DNA of 38,120 nucleotides from an uncultured Eubacteriales bacterium (lineage in GTDB: Bacteria; Bacillota; Clostridia; Christensenellales; Borkfalkiaceae), in NCBI GenBank assembly GCA_905210545.1, contig CAJLXC010000003.1:1-38120 (forward strand). The letters are read 5' to 3'. Position numbers and translations under genes: made by a program. Under the pieces are notes generated by a model. It had not been told where the DNA came from, ran no database searches, and was given only the letters and a program-made list of their open reading frames with translations. The first letter of the stretch is position 1; each line of letters begins with the position of its first letter. Shown piece after piece: positions 1 through 6,933 of this stretch.

Positions 1-34
1 GCAACGGCGGGCGGTTTTTTGTTTGCGGTTATTC

Positions 35-1324
35 TTATTTAAGATGGAAGGCTTTGTTGATGTCTTCTACTTCTTTATCGGTTATCATTACGATATCGCC
101 GATAGCCTTTGCGTGAATAATCGTGTTGGCGGTAACTTCCGCGACTTCAAGACGGTCAAACGCGTTGATAAGAGTGCTGCCCGTGCTGATTACGCTGTCG
201 TTTTCTACCAGAACGACGGGCGAATGCTCGGATATTGACTGAGAAATGACTTCGGGCGAAGTGATGTTCGTTCCGAAAGGCACTCTCACGACGTCTCTCA
301 TAGAAATATAAGATTCCGGAATCGTTCTGCTGTCGATAGGCGTATGAGTAATGCCGAACGCCATTATATAACGCGGCTGAGCCACGGTGATGGCGTTGAT
401 TTCGGGATGCTCGTCGTAAATACGTTTATGCAATTCCACCGAACGGCTGGGGGTTTTGCCCGCTTCGCGCCATTCGTGTTCTATTCTCACGATATCTTCG
501 GGTTCGATATACTTTCTGTCCACGCCGTAAGGAGTGATAAGGAAAGAATGATCGTCAAGTCTGACGGAGAACGTTCCCTGCGTGCTGGTGAAAAGATTCT
601 GATCGTACGCTCTGTGAATAAGCGTGCACATTTCCTTTCTCAGCTTTCTTTCTTCCGACGAGAAAGACGTGGGAATAAATTCTCCAAGGCTCGTCATACC
701 CTTTCTGCTGTATACTTTGAGCTGTTCCGGAGTAAGAACTTCGGGAGTGCCGAGCGTTGCCGCGGTGATACCCAAAGCCGCCGCGAAGTTGAGCGTTTCG
801 AATCGCTTGAACGCTTCGAAAAGGTTATCCGCGCAGGTAATTACGCCGTGGTTTTCCATAATAACGACGTTATAACCCTTGTCGATTTTGTTGACGATAC
901 GTTTTGCGAGCGCGTCGCTGCCGGGAACTTCGTATTCCGCAATACCTACCGCGCCGCATACTTCGTGCGGAGTAGGAATGATGTCGGTTTCCGGAATTTT
1001 ACGGATAAGACTGTAGCTGACGAGTGCGGGCGGGTGCGCGTGTAAAACGGCGGATACGTCCGGACGCGTTTTATAAACGAGTTTGTGGAAAGGTAACTCC
1101 ACAGACGGCTTATACTTGCCGATCACGGTGCCGTCCGGCAAAACCTTGCAGATATCGGAAGCGGTCAAAGATCCTTTGTCGATACCGGAAGGAGTTATCC
1201 AGATATTGCCTTCGCTGTCTTTTACCGAAAGGTTGCCGCCGGAAGTGGTGGTAAGACCTTTCTGATAAACTCTGCTTAAAAGCATTACTATCTGTTCTGC
1301 AGGATGCATTAAGTTGAAGTTCAT
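35..1324 (-). CDS. Tandem-domain class II aldolase/adducin family protein
   Basis: 429 aa, about twice the length of a single class II aldolase such as L-fuculose-1-phosphate aldolase. Domain 1 (about residues 5-195) keeps the zinc site of the family: Glu76, the HAHPP motif with His95 and His97, and His159 in ENHG. Domain 2 (about 225-420) aligns by eye as a second copy (ITPSGID versus ITPYGVD, SVELPFH versus SVELHKR), but the HAH motif has become AQP at 315-317 and the third histidine is Asp376 (ENDS). Only domain 1 should therefore bind metal and cleave a sugar phosphate; domain 2 is probably structural or regulatory. It is the last of three genes on this strand, after an SrlD-like dehydrogenase (102-bp gap) and a PHP protein. 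The substrate is unknown; a phosphorylated deoxy-sugar or ketose phosphate would fit. The RBS is AGGAGA, 7 bases before the ATG. Confidence 0.85.
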   Translation of the reverse strand: MNFNLMHPAEQIVMLLSRVYQKGLTTTSGGNLSVKDSEGNIWITPSGIDKGSLTASDICKVLPDGTVIGKYKPSVELPFHKLVYKTRPDVSAVLHAHPPALVSYSLIRKIPETDIIPTPHEVCGAVGIAEYEVPGSDALAKRIVNKIDKGYNVVIMENHGVITCADNLFEAFKRFETLNFAAALGITAATLGTPEVLTPEQLKVYSRKGMTSLGEFIPTSFSSEERKLRKEMCTLIHRAYDQNLFTSTQGTFSVRLDDHSFLITPYGVDRKYIEPEDIVRIEHEWREAGKTPSRSVELHKRIYDEHPEINAITVAQPRYIMAFGITHTPIDSRTIPESYISMRDVVRVPFGTNITSPEVISQSISEHSPVVLVENDSVISTGSTLINAFDRLEVAEVTANTIIHAKAIGDIVMITDKEVEDINKAFHLK

Positions 1325-1426
1325 AATATATCTCCTATATATAATTTTTATGCAATAATAATTAACGCAAAACGGTATATCCCCGTCGGATTTAAGCGAT
1401 ACTTTATCTGCCGCGCGGCGCGGAAA

Positions 1427-2203
1427 TTACATCTGCTGACCGCCGGTAACGTTTATCGCCTGACCCGTCATATAAGAAGAATAGTCCGACGCGAGGAATA
1501 CCATAACGTTTTCTATATCCTCGTATTCGCAGGAGCGTTTCATAGGCACCTGATTGATATATTTTTCGCGAACCTGTTCTTCGGTTATGCCCTGATTCGC
1601 CGCGTATTGTTTAAATAAGCTGTTCACCCAAAGCGGAGAATTAAGCATATTGCCGGGGCAGATGCAGTTTACTCTCACGCCGCTTTCCGCGAATTCGAGA
1701 GCCAGCGACTGCGTAAGACCTACGCCGCCGAACTTGCTCGCCGCGTACGCACCGTTTTTGAACGAGCCTTTTCTGCCCGATTTGCTGTTTATCTGAATAA
1801 TGCTGCCGCTCTTTCTTTCGAGCATAGACGGAGCGAACGCCTTAACTACGTTGAAATATCCGTTTAGGTTTACGTTTGTTACCGCCGCGAACATTTCGGG
1901 CGTAAGATTATATATATCGCCGCTCTTTACTATGCCCGCGTTGGAAACGAGTATATCTACCTTTCCCCATTTATCGAGCACGGTTTTTGCCATGGCTTCG
2001 CACTGTTCGTAATTAGTTACGTCAACGGGAATGGCAATCGCTTCTTTAAGCTTTGCGGCAACGGCTTTTGCGCCTTCTATGTTAAAGTCGCATACCGCGA
2101 CTTTACAACCCTCTTTGTCAAGACGGATCGCAAGAGCTTCTCCGAGTCCTTGACTCGCGCCCGTAACGACCGCGACTTTGCCTTTCAAATTCAACTCACC
2201 CAT
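1427..2203 (-). CDS. srlD: SDR-family dehydrogenase, sorbitol-6-phosphate 2-dehydrogenase-like
   Basis: 258 aa, the usual length for a classical short-chain dehydrogenase. The Rossmann motif TGASQGLG is at 14-21 and Asp39 at the end of beta-2 favours NAD(H) over NADP(H). NAG is at 88-90, the catalytic Ser at 140, and YAASK gives Tyr153 and Lys157. The segment KFGGVGLTQSLALEFAE and the C-terminal GQAINVTGGQQM closely resemble E. coli SrlD, which oxidises sorbitol 6-phosphate to fructose 6-phosphate in the cytoplasm. That resemblance is from memory of the family and the substrate here is inferred. It follows the PHP gene by 26 bp and precedes the tandem aldolase, so a polyol or sugar-phosphate pathway is likely. 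No sugar PTS gene lies within the window. Confidence 0.8.
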   Translation of the reverse strand: MGELNLKGKVAVVTGASQGLGEALAIRLDKEGCKVAVCDFNIEGAKAVAAKLKEAIAIPVDVTNYEQCEAMAKTVLDKWGKVDILVSNAGIVKSGDIYNLTPEMFAAVTNVNLNGYFNVVKAFAPSMLERKSGSIIQINSKSGRKGSFKNGAYAASKFGGVGLTQSLALEFAESGVRVNCICPGNMLNSPLWVNSLFKQYAANQGITEEQVREKYINQVPMKRSCEYEDIENVMVFLASDYSSYMTGQAINVTGGQQM

Positions 2204-2229
2204 TTTTGTTTCTCCTGATATATTATTAT

Positions 2230-3498
2230 TTATTTAACCGTATCTCTTCCGATAGCGGCGAATTTCTTTATTCTTTCGTTCAGATCCGGCGTTTCTTTTA
2301 CGGAACGCTCCGCAAACATACCGTATTCTATACCCCTTTCGTTCGAGATATATTCGTGTCCTATCAATGCCCACGTGGAATCTATAAGGTGCTTATATTC
2401 GGGCAACGCCAGCGCGGCGCACGCAAAACTTTGTCTGGGCGAGTTTACGTCTTCTCCGCTTATTTCAAACAAACCGTTTTCGCGGCAAAGCTTCATAACC
2501 CGTTTAAGCTGCTCCGGAGTGTTTCTCGTTGGCATATAAGCTATTGCCTGTATTCCCGCCTTTTTTACTTCTTCTATAAGCTCTTCTAAAAAAGAATCTT
2601 CGAATTTCTGCGCTTTTTTATCGCCCGTCGGAGATTCGCCCACGTCGCCGAGATATGCGTATGCGGGAATCGCGCCGAAAGATCTCGCGACTTTAACGAA
2701 TTCCTCGCAGGCCGGCATTTCTTCGTCTGCGTCGACATAAAAGAATTTGGTATCCGCTTTAAGCACTCCCAGCAGGTCGTATAAAAAATGCGGATTTTCC
2801 TCGTCGATAAGATAGCCCTTTATTTTGTCGGACACTTTGAGTTTTAAATCGTCCTGCAAAAAGTCCAACAGCTTTTGAGTCCTGCCGAACCTGTCGGATA
2901 ACTTTACCGCAAGCGCGAAAAGCAAATGTCTTTCCGTAACGCTGCCGCCTTCCGCTGCTCTGCTCAAAGGATAAACGTCTTTATAAAAATCGAGCGACAG
3001 CCCGAATTTGCCGTATTTCTCCGTGATAAGCTCGCACATTTCAGCGTCGCGCTCGTATCTTTTTTTGCGGAACGGCGCAAGGTATTCGTTAAATTTCTTT
3101 GCGTTTTTTTGCGGAATGCCGTGCGCAGCCATATATATGCAGTTTTCCTGATCGGGATGGTTTATTTTGCCGAAACCCCTGTCGAATTTAGCGCGGACTT
3201 CTACCCCGCACGTAGAACCTAGATTTAAGAGCGCGGCGGCTTTTTTGAACTCGTCTACGCCCGAAAGCGAATCGTGATCCATAATCCCCGCGGACGTAAG
3301 CCCCGCCCGATAAGCCATATAAGCGGCTTTGGTCGGAGAATACGGCGAAAAAGAATATATCGTATGGATATGATTATTTGCGTCGTCTTCTCTTCTCACG
3401 GGTTTCTCCGTTTCTGCCTTTAACAAAGCAGCGAGAGCGGAAAGCCGTTCTGCGGCGGTTTCCGAGTTTAAGGCTGTAATAAGTTTATCGTTATTCAT
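2230..3498 (-). CDS. PHP-domain metal-dependent phosphoesterase
   Basis: 422 aa, cytoplasmic, with no signal peptide. After a helical N-terminus, the PHP signature HIHTIYSFSPYS gives His43 and His45, followed by DHDSLSG (Asp74, His75), the metal ligand Glu100 in CGVEVRA, and His126 in AAHG. The later PHP motifs are less standard: an AYAYLGD segment where many family members have a His-Pro, and GEDVNSP where a terminal Asp-x-His is common. PHP proteins of this kind hydrolyse phosphate monoesters or nucleotides with di- or trinuclear metal sites; a sugar-phosphate phosphatase would suit the operon, but the substrate cannot be read from sequence. It is the first gene of the operon, with a good ribosome binding site (AAGGAAGG) 5 bases before the ATG. 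Confidence 0.8.
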   Translation of the reverse strand: MNNDKLITALNSETAAERLSALAALLKAETEKPVRREDDANNHIHTIYSFSPYSPTKAAYMAYRAGLTSAGIMDHDSLSGVDEFKKAAALLNLGSTCGVEVRAKFDRGFGKINHPDQENCIYMAAHGIPQKNAKKFNEYLAPFRKKRYERDAEMCELITEKYGKFGLSLDFYKDVYPLSRAAEGGSVTERHLLFALAVKLSDRFGRTQKLLDFLQDDLKLKVSDKIKGYLIDEENPHFLYDLLGVLKADTKFFYVDADEEMPACEEFVKVARSFGAIPAYAYLGDVGESPTGDKKAQKFEDSFLEELIEEVKKAGIQAIAYMPTRNTPEQLKRVMKLCRENGLFEISGEDVNSPRQSFACAALALPEYKHLIDSTWALIGHEYISNERGIEYGMFAERSVKETPDLNERIKKFAAIGRDTVK

Positions 3499-3528
3499 AT
3501 TTTCCTTCCTTATCCGATTTAACTGAAA

Positions 3529-3534
3529 ATTATA
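3529..3534 (-). promoter_or_regulatory. Possible -10 box of the PHP/SDR/aldolase operon
   Basis: A TATAAT hexamer lies about 30 bp upstream of the PHP start on the minus strand. No convincing -35 is seen at 16-18 bp spacing (the region is A-rich), so the promoter is weak or depends on an activator. Confidence 0.35.
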
Positions 3535-3584
3535 TTTTTTGCGTTCTTGTTTTTTGAAAAATCGTCATTGCGGACACACGTATT

Positions 3585-3670
3585 GTCATTGCGGACGCCG
3601 TTGACGGACTGCCCTGACGGGCTTAGTCCTTCGTAGCGGCAGCGGAGAAGCGCGTAGCGTGGCAATCTCA
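3585..3670. repeat. Dispersed intergenic repeat, copy A
   Basis: An 86-bp element starting GTCATTGCGGA and ending GTGGCAATCTCA. It matches copy B at 10387-10471 at roughly 85 percent by eye, including the shared core GCTTAGTCCTTCGTAG and CAGCGGAGAAGCGCGT. A truncated start (GTCATTGCGGA) also lies at 3564. The ends GTCATTGC and GGCAATC are near inverted complements, as in small non-autonomous elements. It lies in the spacer upstream of the PHP operon and codes for nothing. Confidence 0.8.
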
Positions 3671-3747
3671 GCCTTATTCATTCCTTGTCATTGCAATGGC
3701 ATTTTTATGATTGCTTTCAAGCTCGCAGCCGCAACGAAGGTGCGGGA

Positions 3748-3785
3748 GAAAGCTTCTGCTTTCGGTTTTGTCCCTTGACAAAACC
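3748..3785. repeat. Two adjacent perfect hairpins
   Basis: GAAAGC-TTCT-GCTTTC at 3748-3763 is followed at once by GGTTTTGTC-CCTT-GACAAAACC at 3764-3785. Both stems are perfect with 4-base loops. No T-run follows on either strand, so these are not ordinary terminators; they may belong to the neighbouring dispersed repeat. I see nothing further in 3786-3890. Confidence 0.6.
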
Positions 3786-3890
3786 ACTGCGTATATTATA
3801 ATACAAAAATAACCACCCGTCAATAAAAATCTTACGAAACGGATTATTATTTTTTGACGTTGCGTTAAAATAAAATCAAAAAACCGTTTA

Positions 3891-3929
3891 AAAAGAAAAA
3901 GCCTCTTAACCGCGCTCCGCGTTTAAGAG
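3891..3929 (-). terminator. Rho-independent terminator of the 30-aa gene
   Basis: On the minus strand the stem CTCTTAA-x-CGCG, loop GAG, CGCG-x-TTAAGAG (one mismatch) is followed by CTTTTTCTTTTT. It begins 44 nt after the stop codon of the small gene at 3974-4066. Confidence 0.85.
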
Positions 3930-3973
3930 TTGCTCCCCGATTGATCGATTTATCGTTTCATCGACCGTCTTGC

Positions 3974-4066
3974 TTAAAGTTTATTAACGTTGTTGAGATC
4001 GTACAAAATCAAAGCGTTGTAATCGACTTCAAAAAACTTTTTGCAAGCTTTTAAGAATTTTTTCAT
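3974..4066 (-). CDS. Small protein of unknown function, 30 aa
   Basis: A 30-codon ORF beginning MKKFLKACKKFFEVDYNALI and ending in an Asn/Leu-rich tail. The N-terminal third carries five lysines among Phe, Leu and Cys and could form a cationic amphipathic helix; the rest is acidic to neutral. I do not recognise a family. Evidence that it is a real gene: an ideal Shine-Dalgarno (AGGAGG, 5 bases before the ATG), a perfect sigma-A promoter about 120 bp upstream, a 5' UTR with two hairpins, and a strong terminator right after it. It is transcribed alone, between upp and the PHP operon. It could be a signalling peptide, a membrane-active peptide, or the coding part of a dual-function small RNA. 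No signal-peptide-length hydrophobic segment is present. Confidence 0.65.
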   Translation of the reverse strand: MKKFLKACKKFFEVDYNALILYDLNNVNKL

Positions 4067-4079
4067 TTTTACCTCCTTC

Positions 4080-4095
4080 GTCCGCAACTTCGGAC
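4080..4095 (-). promoter_or_regulatory. 5' UTR hairpin next to the ribosome binding site
   Basis: GTCCG-AAGTTG-CGGAC on the minus strand, ending 4 bases before the AGGAGG of the 30-aa gene. It could mask or expose the ribosome binding site. Perfect 5-bp stem. Confidence 0.5.
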
Positions 4096-4153
4096 TTATT
4101 TTGATTTATCGTTATCCATATCTATAATATGAAGCGATTTGCAAATTTGTTTT

Positions 4154-4180
4154 CGTAAAAACTTCTTCTTCGTTTTTACG
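4154..4180 (-). promoter_or_regulatory. Perfect inverted repeat at the transcription start of the 30-aa gene
   Basis: Perfect 9-bp arms (CGTAAAAAC and GTTTTTACG) with a 9-nt loop, lying 6 bp downstream of the -10 box at the expected transcript 5' end. It is either a protective 5' stem-loop on the mRNA or an operator covering the start site. Confidence 0.55.
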
Positions 4181-4185
4181 CCTAT

Positions 4186-4214
4186 ATTATATCGCTATTT
4201 TTTATGGTTGTCAA
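4186..4214 (-). promoter_or_regulatory. Consensus sigma-A promoter of the 30-aa gene
   Basis: TTGACA (4209-4214) and TATAAT (4186-4191) with exactly 17 bp between, on the minus strand. Both hexamers match consensus fully. Predicted start near 4179, giving a 5' UTR of about 110 nt. Confidence 0.85.
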
Positions 4215-4215
4215 C

Positions 4216-4350
4216 GATTTATCACGGGTATAATGAAAATTTTTAACAAAATTTTTCGATATTTCTTATTTTATGTTATTTTTTATCACCGTATGTGAAA
4301 ATTGTTCATTAAAAATGTGATAATATATAACATTTTGTTATTTTATAACA
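4216..4350. promoter_or_regulatory. Cluster of TGTTAT/TTATCAC motifs, putative regulator sites
   Basis: A 17-bp motif at 4274-4290 (TGTTATTTTTTATCACC) recurs inverted at 4316-4332 (minus strand TGTTATATATTATCACA), 14 of 17 bases the same. A TTTATCAC half-site lies a few bases upstream of the -35 of the 30-aa gene, and a near-perfect palindrome TGTTATTTTATAACA is at 4336-4350. The stretch is AT-rich and non-coding. Confidence 0.4.
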
Positions 4351-4383
4351 CCCGAAAAAACTGCCTGTTTTTTTCTTGTTATA

Positions 4384-4421
4384 ATTAAAAATTTCCCGCC
4401 GTGGCGGTACTCCTCGGCGGG
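4384..4421 (-). terminator. Rho-independent terminator of uraA-upp
   Basis: On the minus strand, CCCGCCG and CGGCGGG pair around a 13-nt loop and are followed by AAATTTTTAA. It starts about 20 bp after the upp stop codon. Confidence 0.8.
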
Positions 4422-4440
4422 ATAAAGTTTTTAAAAAAAA

Positions 4441-5079
4441 TTATTTCGTTCCGAATATTCTGTCGCCTGCGTCGCCAAGCCCCGGGAGAATATAACCGTT
4501 TTCGTTAAGGCATCTGTCAAGCATAGAAACGTAAATTTCAACGTCCGGATTCGCTTCCGCAACTTTTTCAACGCCCTCGGGTGCGCCGATGACGGACATA
4601 AGCTTTATGTGTTTGCAGCCGCGTTTTTTGAGCATTTTTATCGCGTCGTTGGCACTGCCGCCGGTTGCCAGCATAGGATCTACTACCATAACGACTTTAT
4701 CTTCTATTCCCTTAGGAAGTTTACAGTAATATTCCTGCGGTTCGAGAGTTTCTTCGTCCCTGTAAAGACCTATATGCCCTACTTTCGCCGCCGGGAACAA
4801 CGAAAGCACGCCGTCTACCATACCGAGTCCCGCGCGGAGAATCGGCACGATTGCGACGGAGTTTTCTTTAACAATCGTCTGTTTTACGGTTTCGAGCGGG
4901 GTTTCTACTTCTATTTCCTGCGTAGGCACGTCCTTAAAGCTTTCGTAAGCCATAAGCGTGGCTATTTCGCCGATTACTTCTCTGAACTGTTTTGTGTCGG
5001 TGTTTTTGTTTCTTATTATCGCTACCTTGTGTCTGATGAGCGGATGATCGAGGATGTGAACGTTTTTATAATTTTTCAT
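4441..5079 (-). CDS. upp: Uracil phosphoribosyltransferase
   Basis: 212 aa, close to the usual 208-210. It makes UMP and pyrophosphate from uracil and PRPP in the cytoplasm. The PRPP-binding loop VVDPMLATGGS is at about 132-142, PILRAGLGM at 79-87 is the conserved type I PRTase segment, and the C-terminal GLGDAGDR binds uracil. It lies 74 bp downstream of the uracil permease uraA, so uptake and phosphorylation are co-expressed. The gap holds a 13-bp perfect hairpin. A terminator follows the gene. The RBS is AAGGAG, 6 bases before the ATG. Confidence 0.97.
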   Translation of the reverse strand: MKNYKNVHILDHPLIRHKVAIIRNKNTDTKQFREVIGEIATLMAYESFKDVPTQEIEVETPLETVKQTIVKENSVAIVPILRAGLGMVDGVLSLFPAAKVGHIGLYRDEETLEPQEYYCKLPKGIEDKVVMVVDPMLATGGSANDAIKMLKKRGCKHIKLMSVIGAPEGVEKVAEANPDVEIYVSMLDRCLNENGYILPGLGDAGDRIFGTK

Positions 5080-5101
5080 AATGTCTCCTTTAAAGCGCGA
5101 T

Positions 5102-5131
5102 TTCTTGCTCCGGAATCATCCGGAGCAAGAA
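5102..5131 (-). other. Intercistronic hairpin between uraA and upp
   Basis: Perfect 13-bp arms (TTCTTGCTCCGGA and its complement) around a 4-nt loop. No T-run follows on the minus strand, so it is more likely an mRNA processing or stability element than a terminator; it could let upp and uraA reach different levels. Confidence 0.6.
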
Positions 5132-5153
5132 CGCTTTTTGTTTTCGTCGTGCG

Positions 5154-6614
5154 TTACTGTTTATCGCTGTCGGTAGTGGCCGCTTCTTCCGTTTTGGCTT
5201 CTGCCTTTTCGCCTTCTACGACTTGCGTGCCGAACATATTTTCTTCCGTAGCTTTGTCGTATTTTACTTCTTTGTTGACTTCCGCTTTTGCGGGTTTAAG
5301 AATCGCGTTTACGATAATTCCGAGTATGAGCGCGCACGCTATGCTCGAAATGGTTACTTTGCCGAACTGCAGGTATATTCCGCCGAGACCGGTTACGAAA
5401 ATCGCCGCGACTATAAACAGGTTTTTGCTGTTGTCAAGGTCTACGTGCTTAAACATTCTTAAGCCCGACACCGCGATAAATCCGTAGAGGGCTATACAAA
5501 TGCCGCCGACTATGCAAGAAGGAATCGTTTCTACAAAAACCATTACGGGATAGAAGAACGCGATTACTATGCAAAGGATTGCCGTGGTGAGTATCGTCCA
5601 GACGGAAGCGTTGCCGGTTATCGCTACGCAGCCGATGGATTCGCCGTAAGTGGTGTTGGGGCAACCGCCGAACAACGCACCCGCAAACGATCCTATTCCG
5701 TCGCCGAGAAGCGTTTTGTCAAGTCCGGGGTCTTTAAGAAGATCTCTGCCGATTATGGTGCTTATGTTCTTGTGGTCGGCTACGTGTTCCGCGAAGATAA
5801 CCAGAGCGACGGGGGCGAACGCTACAAAGATAGAAAGCACAGCCGCAAATCCGTCTACCCCTTCCGTTCCCTTCTTTATCGCGCCGATAAAGGTTATGTT
5901 GGGAATCCAGTTTTTGAAATCTTTAACGTTATTGAATATAGAGAAGTCTATAAGTTTGCAATATTCCGAGCCGAAGCCGTTATAACCGATGAGCGTTATA
6001 GCGGTTGCGAGCAGATATCCGCCGAGTACGCCGATAACGAACGGGAAGAGCTTCATCGTCTTGCTGCCTTTCACGGAAGCGATTACCACTAACATAAAGG
6101 TAACGATACCGACGAGAATCGCAATCAGATTATAGTTGTCTTTGCTCGCCGCAATGTTCATAAGGTTATTCATTGCCGAACCGGACAGAGAAAGACCTAT
6201 AAGCGCGACGGTAGGTCCTATGATAACGGGCGGCATAAGCTTATTGAGCCAGTCCGCGCCGACGGCTTTGACTATCAACGCGATAATCACGTATACGAGC
6301 GCGGCGAAAATCGAGCCGAGGATTATTCCGAAATAGCCGTAAGAAACCGCGGTGGCAAGCGGCGTGATGAACGCGAACGAACTGCCTAAAAATACCGGAC
6401 TTTTGAATTTAGTAAAGAGCAGGTAAACGATTGTACCCACGCCCGCGCCGATAAGAGCGGAAGACTGCGAGAGATACACGCCGGTCGAATCCGAAAGGAT
6501 AGGCACCAGAATCGTAGCCGCGATGATCGCCAAAAACTGCTGCAAAGCAAAAAGCAGGTTTTTGCCGAAAGGTGGTTTTTCATTTACGTCGTAAATCAAA
6601 CCGTTTTTGTTCAT
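5154..6614 (-). CDS. uraA: Uracil permease (NCS2/UraA family)
   Basis: 486 aa, polytopic, with roughly 14 hydrophobic segments as in UraA/PyrP proton-uracil symporters. The NCS2 signature is clear: GGCPNTTYGESIGCVAITG in the middle of the protein, with GALFGG before it. The last 45 or so residues form a charged, Glu/Lys/Thr-rich cytoplasmic tail, longer than in E. coli UraA (429 aa). It is first in an operon with upp. Expression is probably controlled by the leader at 6615-6818, which has its own promoter, a short ORF and a terminator just upstream of the RBS. The Shine-Dalgarno GGAGG is 7 bases before the ATG. Confidence 0.93.
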   Translation of the reverse strand: MNKNGLIYDVNEKPPFGKNLLFALQQFLAIIAATILVPILSDSTGVYLSQSSALIGAGVGTIVYLLFTKFKSPVFLGSSFAFITPLATAVSYGYFGIILGSIFAALVYVIIALIVKAVGADWLNKLMPPVIIGPTVALIGLSLSGSAMNNLMNIAASKDNYNLIAILVGIVTFMLVVIASVKGSKTMKLFPFVIGVLGGYLLATAITLIGYNGFGSEYCKLIDFSIFNNVKDFKNWIPNITFIGAIKKGTEGVDGFAAVLSIFVAFAPVALVIFAEHVADHKNISTIIGRDLLKDPGLDKTLLGDGIGSFAGALFGGCPNTTYGESIGCVAITGNASVWTILTTAILCIVIAFFYPVMVFVETIPSCIVGGICIALYGFIAVSGLRMFKHVDLDNSKNLFIVAAIFVTGLGGIYLQFGKVTISSIACALILGIIVNAILKPAKAEVNKEVKYDKATEENMFGTQVVEGEKAEAKTEEAATTDSDKQ

Positions 6615-6654
6615 AAGAAACCTCCGAAATAAAATTTTTCTTTTTTTCGTATGT

Positions 6655-6684
6655 TAAAAAAAGAAGTCCTTAAAAGGACTTCTT
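6655..6684 (-). terminator. Leader terminator (attenuator) upstream of uraA
   Basis: Perfect inverted repeat with 11-bp arms (AAGAAGTCCTT and AAGGACTTCTT), a 2-nt loop and a run of at least 7 T on the minus strand. It lies between the uraA promoter and the uraA ribosome binding site, so it must be bypassed for uraA-upp to be expressed. The stop codon of the leader ORF sits in its loop. Confidence 0.85.
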
Positions 6685-6795
6685 TACGAAAAACGAATTT
6701 TTTAAATACTGTAATTTTAAAAGGAAGAGACACGAAGCCGACGGCTGTATCTTTATCGTCTGCGATTCTGACTTGCGGAACACGTAACTCGTCAT
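6670..6795 (-). CDS. Putative leader peptide of the uraA-upp operon, 41 aa
   Basis: ATG at 6795, TAA at 6670-6672. The ORF starts MTSYVFRKSESQTIKI and has an AAGGAG ribosome binding site 7 bases before the ATG. It begins about 23 nt after the predicted transcription start, and its stop codon lies in the loop of the attenuator, so a ribosome finishing the ORF would cover the 5' arm and block the terminator. This geometry is that of the E. coli pyrBI leader (44 aa, UTP-sensitive attenuation). The second half of the transcript is rich in U-runs, as needed for UTP-dependent polymerase pausing. The peptide itself need not have a function. Alternative: the same RNA folds as a protein- or ligand-binding leader and the ORF is chance. 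Confidence 0.5.
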   Translation of the reverse strand: MTSYVFRKSESQTIKIQPSASCLFLLKLQYLKNSFFVKKSF

Positions 6796-6824
6796 ACCTC
6801 TTCTCCTTTGAACTTACTTTTGTT

Positions 6825-6853
6825 ATTCTAACATAGAATAAACTATTTTGCAA
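6825..6853 (-). promoter_or_regulatory. Sigma-A promoter of uraA-upp
   Basis: TTGCAA (6848-6853) and TAGAAT (6825-6830) separated by 17 bp on the minus strand. Predicted start near 6818, giving a leader of about 200 nt before uraA. I did not find the PyrR-binding consensus in this leader. Confidence 0.7.
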
Positions 6854-6933
6854 ACGTTTTTTCAAGGTTTTTTAAATAAATTTTTAAATTTGTTTTTTAA
6901 CGACGTCGGGCGGCAATCCCCGATGAAAGCCTT

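Noticed and set aside
4609..5487. Plus-strand open frame of 292 codons opposite upp and uraA
   Set aside because: It covers two well-supported genes on the other strand; Phe/Tyr/Arg-rich shadow with no recognisable domain.
6615..6818. PyrR-binding element, T-box or known riboswitch in the uraA leader
   Set aside because: I looked for the AGUCCAGAGAGGCU-type PyrR loop and for the T-box GGUGGNACCGCG; neither is present. An unknown aptamer cannot be excluded by eye.
6611..6865. Minus-strand open frame of 84 codons before uraA
   Set aside because: It would start inside the promoter and read through the terminator; the 41-codon frame has the better ribosome binding site and position.
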